This document shows positions 15,121-17,625 of a DNA stretch of 17,625 bases, piece by piece. Source of the DNA: Fiminaster sp050874705 (GTDB taxonomy: Bacteria > Bacillota_I > Bacilli_A > RFN20 > CAG-826); contig JBNMLE010000019.1 in assembly GCA_050874705.1 (NCBI GenBank), positions 1 to 17,625 on the forward strand. The letters run 5' to 3'. The notes beneath the pieces were generated by a model. That model saw nothing but the letters and a program-made list of their open reading frames with translations, ran no database searches and was not told where the DNA came from. The translations under genes were made by a program, and so were the position numbers. Numbering within the stretch: position 1 is the stretch's first letter; the number at the start of each line of letters is the position of its first letter.

Positions 15121-15121
15121 G

Positions 15122-16798
15122 ATGATACTTAAAAAATTAAGCGGTGAGCAATTCGCTGAACTTGTTAAAAATGGCGCTCTTAATTTAAGAGCTAATTATG
15201 AAGAAGTCGATTCTTTAAATGTTTTCCCAGTTCCTGATGGTGATACTGGAACTAATATGTCCCGCACCATTGAAGGCGGCGTTAAAGCAAGTGAAAATGC
15301 AAAAGATATGCCAGTTGGCGAAGTTGGAAAACTCGTTTCAAAAGGTATGCTTTTATCCGCTAGAGGAAACTCAGGCGTTATTCTTTCTCAAATTTTCCGT
15401 GGAATTTGCAAAGGTCTTGATGGAAAAGTTGAAGTTAACGCTGTTGAACTTGCTGAAGCTTATAAAACAGGCGTTAAACAAGCATATGGAGCAGTTGTTA
15501 CTCCTGTTGAAGGAACAATTCTTACTGTCTTTAGAGAAGCAGTGGAATATGCATCAAAGAATATCGATGCAAATTCAACAATTAACGAATTCTTTGAATT
15601 CCATTTAAAACAAGCTGTTAAGACTCTTAAAAATACTAAAAACTTATTACCTGTTTTAAAAGAAGCTGATGTTATTGATTCAGGTGGATGTGGATATGTT
15701 TACATCGTTAAAGGCATGGTCAAATATCTCGATGGAGAAAAAATTGAAGCCGAACTTTCTAAAAATGAAGAAGAAAAATCTAATGAAGCTCCAATAGACT
15801 TTGATGCTTTTACAAGCGATGATGTACTTCAATTCGGTTATTGCACTGAATTTATTATGCGTCTACAAAAATCAAAAGTTGATGTCGATAAATTTGATGT
15901 TCAAACAGTTATTGATGTATTAAACGGTGATGATATCCAAGGTGATTCAATCGTGGCTTTAAAAGATGGCGATATCGTTAAAGTTCATGTTCATACAAAA
16001 GAACCAGGAATCGTCTTGCATAAGATGCGTAAATATGGTGAATTCTTAACAATAAAAGTTGAGAATATGGCTTTGCAACATAATGAAAATATGTCTGAAG
16101 AAGATAGAGAAGAAAAACGTAAAGTCGAACATAAAAAATACGCGATTGTCGCGGTTGCTCAAGGAAAAGGAATCGTTGATCAATTTAAAGAATTTGGTGT
16201 TGATTATGTCGTAAGTGGTAATCAAACAATGAACCCATCAACTGAAGACTTTATTAAAGCATTTAAGTCTCTTGACGCTGATAACATTATTGTGTTCCCA
16301 AATAATAAGAACATTATTATGGCCGCTGAACAAGCCGCTAAATTATATAAAGGAGCAAAGGTAGTTGTATTACCATGCTTCTCTATTCCACAATGCTATA
16401 GCGCTCTTACAATGCTTGATTATTCAAGCGACGACCTAACAATTATCATTGGAAACTTCAATGAAGCTATTAAACATGTCGTCTCAGCGGAAATTACTAC
16501 CGCTATAAGAACAACAAAAGTCCAAGGTGTTTCTATTATGAAAGGTGATCATATAGGAATTATTAATGGTAAGATGGCTGTTAGCAGCAGAATGAAAAAC
16601 CGCATTGTAGTGGAAGTTCTTAAAAAGATTCCAGATATTGAAAATAAAGAAGTTCTTACTCTCATCTATGGTGATGGAATAACTGAAGAAGAAAAGATTA
16701 AAAATGTCGAAGCAGTTAAAGCTAAATATCCATATCTTGAGATAGGCGCTATCGATGGTGGACAAGCCGTATATAAATATTTAATCGCTGTTGAATAA
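15122..16798 (+). CDS. fakA: Fatty acid kinase catalytic subunit FakA (DAK2 domain, YloV family)
   Basis: The kinase uses ATP to phosphorylate FakB-bound exogenous fatty acids. The 558-residue protein has an N-terminal DhaL/DAK2 nucleotide-binding domain: FPVPDGDTGTNM (35-46, with metal-binding Asp residues), SARGNSGVILSQIFRG (79-94), TPVEGTILTV (127-136) and the ADVIDSGGCGYVY block (182-194). A middle domain begins around FGYCTEFIMRL. A long C-terminal region (about 350-558), with FPNNKNIIMAA and the closing YGDGITEEE, is the part that in FakA contacts FakB. The length is normal for the family. ATG 15122 is preferred to the TTG at 15095, which lies inside degV. There is only one base after the degV stop and no clear ribosome site, so translation is probably coupled. 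A terminator follows at 16810. Confidence 0.93.
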   Translation: MILKKLSGEQFAELVKNGALNLRANYEEVDSLNVFPVPDGDTGTNMSRTIEGGVKASENAKDMPVGEVGKLVSKGMLLSARGNSGVILSQIFRGICKGLDGKVEVNAVELAEAYKTGVKQAYGAVVTPVEGTILTVFREAVEYASKNIDANSTINEFFEFHLKQAVKTLKNTKNLLPVLKEADVIDSGGCGYVYIVKGMVKYLDGEKIEAELSKNEEEKSNEAPIDFDAFTSDDVLQFGYCTEFIMRLQKSKVDVDKFDVQTVIDVLNGDDIQGDSIVALKDGDIVKVHVHTKEPGIVLHKMRKYGEFLTIKVENMALQHNENMSEEDREEKRKVEHKKYAIVAVAQGKGIVDQFKEFGVDYVVSGNQTMNPSTEDFIKAFKSLDADNIIVFPNNKNIIMAAEQAAKLYKGAKVVVLPCFSIPQCYSALTMLDYSSDDLTIIIGNFNEAIKHVVSAEITTAIRTTKVQGVSIMKGDHIGIINGKMAVSSRMKNRIVVEVLKKIPDIENKEVLTLIYGDGITEEEKIKNVEAVKAKYPYLEIGAIDGGQAVYKYLIAVE

Positions 16799-16809
16799 TA
16801 TTATTCATT

Positions 16810-16839
16810 AAGGAGTTATAGAAATATGGCTCCTTTTTT
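16810..16839 (+). terminator. Rho-independent terminator of degV-fakA
   Basis: AAGGAGTTATA pairs with TATGGCTCCTT over eleven positions (two G-U) around a GAAA tetraloop and runs straight into six T. Confidence 0.9.
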
Positions 16840-16857
16840 ATTTGCGGTTTCATAGAC

Positions 16858-16891
16858 TCGACAAAAGTTACAGTTTATATATAATTGTCGA
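16858..16891 (+). promoter_or_regulatory. Promoter embedded in an inverted repeat, upstream of the 5'-nucleotidase gene
   Basis: TCGACA (16858-16863; five of six of TTGACA), 16 bases, then a perfect TATAAT (16880-16885). The same bases form an inverted repeat: TCGACAA (16858-16864) and TTGTCGA (16885-16891), extendable outward to AGA/TCT with one mismatch. A repressor on the two arms would cover both promoter elements. The predicted start near 16892 implies a leader of about 140 bases before the ATG at 17033. Confidence 0.5.
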
Positions 16892-16985
16892 ATCTACACA
16901 AAAACAATTTTTAGATATTTATACAAAATTTTTAAAAGAAATTTATCGCTAAAAAACACTATTGGTTTTAAAAATATTAATTTAG

Positions 16986-17001
16986 TAAATAAATTTATTT
17001 A
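16986..17001. repeat. 16-base A/T palindrome in the leader of the 5'-nucleotidase gene
   Basis: TAAATAAATTTATTTA is a perfect palindrome. It holds only A and T, so its significance is weak. It lies about 30 bases before the start codon. Confidence 0.3.
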
Positions 17002-17019
17002 TTGATTGAGATTAAAATG

Positions 17020-17029
17020 CGACAATTAT
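17020..17029. repeat. Third operator-like half-site next to the 5'-nucleotidase start
   Basis: CGACAATTAT is the exact reverse complement of ATAATTGTCG at 16881-16890, the right arm of the promoter repeat. It ends 3 bases before the ATG at 17033, where a Shine-Dalgarno sequence would be expected but is absent. Confidence 0.4.
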
Positions 17030-17032
17030 GTT

Positions 17033-17625
17033 ATGAAAAATAAATGCTTTTTAATTTTACCCTTAATATTGTTGTCACTAACAGGATGTGATTTTAATCA
17101 ATCATCTAGTAGTTCAAATATCTCAACAAGTTCCACTGATACGAGTACAACATCTATAAGTAATAGTGATACTGAAATATCATCTAGTTTAACTAGTGGA
17201 TCATCTATTTCTTCTTCATCTTCCTCTAGTAGTGAGTTAACAGGTGATAAGGTTTCTAAATTAGATTTATATTATGTGAATGATTTTCATGGAAGAATAT
17301 CGCCTCAAACATCTACTACATCTAATGGGTCTACAATTTATGAAGGTGGTATAAGTAGATTATCAACTTATTTAAATAAACAAAAATCAAATAACGAAGA
17401 TGGAACAATTTTCCTTAATGCTGGAGACCTTTGGCAAGACACTTATGATAGCGGTCAAAACAAAGGTGAGTTATTAACAAAAGCTTTTAAAGAAATTGGC
17501 TTTGACGCAATAGCGTTAGGAAACCATGAATTTGATTGGGGAACAGAAATCATTAAACATAACAAATCTATTGCTGAAAGTGGTGATGAGAAATTCACTT
17601 TTTTAGGATGTAATATTTATAATTA
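17033..17625 (+). CDS. 5'-nucleotidase/UshA-type metallophosphoesterase lipoprotein (3' end missing)
   Basis: The first 197 residues of a secreted enzyme that strips phosphate from nucleotides outside the cell. The signal peptide MKNK plus a hydrophobic core ends in lipobox LTGC (Cys19), followed by Asp and then a Ser/Thr-rich linker to about residue 70, including an eight-Ser run. The calcineurin-like phosphoesterase domain begins at KLDLYYVNDFHGRI (76-89), with metal ligands Asp84 and His86. It continues with AGDLWQDT (130-137, Asp132) and LGNHEFDWG (162-170, Asn164-His165). This order and the DFHG form match the UshA/CpdB/YfkN group; the C-terminal 5'-nucleotidase domain would lie beyond the window. 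No Shine-Dalgarno sequence stands before ATG 17033. It could supply nucleosides to the nucleoside hydrolase at 11703. Confidence 0.9.
   Translation, partial: MKNKCFLILPLILLSLTGCDFNQSSSSSNISTSSTDTSTTSISNSDTEISSSLTSGSSISSSSSSSSELTGDKVSKLDLYYVNDFHGRISPQTSTTSNGSTIYEGGISRLSTYLNKQKSNNEDGTIFLNAGDLWQDTYDSGQNKGELLTKAFKEIGFDAIALGNHEFDWGTEIIKHNKSIAESGDEKFTFLGCNIYN

Noticed and set aside
15095..15121. TTG start for fakA inside degV
   Set aside because: The added nine residues match no FakA N-terminus. ATG 15122 starts where the family begins and abuts the degV stop.
16892..17032. Riboswitch in the roughly 140-base leader of the 5'-nucleotidase gene
   Set aside because: Almost all A/T with no GC-paired helices and no recognisable purine, PreQ1 or other aptamer core.

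Overview
This 17.6 kb window is AT-rich bacterial DNA with standard Shine-Dalgarno sites, short rho-independent terminators, monoderm-type lipoproteins and Firmicutes-type housekeeping genes (class II aldolase, RarA, DegV/FakA). Trp is read from TGG, and every gene whose end is visible stops in TAA or TAG. This fits an uncultured low-GC Bacilli lineage near the Erysipelotrichales/RF39/Mollicutes-related gut bacteria. That placement is an inference from style; no marker gene settles it.

Layout. Positions 1-52 hold the tail of an upstream gene. A fructose-bisphosphate aldolase follows (147-1118) with its terminator, then a convergent family 2 glycosyltransferase (1174-2112, minus). From 2200 to 9164 there are five consecutive lipoprotein genes in three transcription units: two single-gene paralogues (2200-3099 and 3349-4266), each with its own promoter and terminator, then a three-gene operon (4505-9164) with an upstream CcpA-like cre site and a closing terminator. 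None of the five has a function I can name. They are built from internally repeated domains and all carry Cys-Asp at the lipidation site.

Next comes rarA (9306-10544), whose stop codon abuts that of a convergent alkaline-phosphatase-superfamily hydrolase (10545-11666, minus). That gene diverges over only 36 bp from a nucleoside hydrolase (11703-12629). The nucleoside hydrolase shares a CTAG stop tetramer with a convergent PAP2 lipid phosphatase (12626-13519, minus), which sits behind a TetR-type regulator (13521-14081, minus). The regulator is divergent from a DegV/FakB fatty-acid-binding protein (14200-15120) and a FakA fatty acid kinase (15122-16798). The TetR-PAP2 / FakB-FakA block looks like a locally regulated lipid module. 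The window ends in the 5' part of a secreted 5'-nucleotidase-like lipoprotein (17033 onward) behind a promoter whose -35 and -10 are embedded in an inverted repeat.

No tRNA, rRNA, CRISPR array, insertion sequence or prophage gene was seen. No gene-free stretch exceeds 300 bases. The best candidates for something undescribed are the lipoprotein array with its repeated architectures, the leaderless-looking promoters, and the operator-like repeats in front of the 5'-nucleotidase and between tetR and degV.
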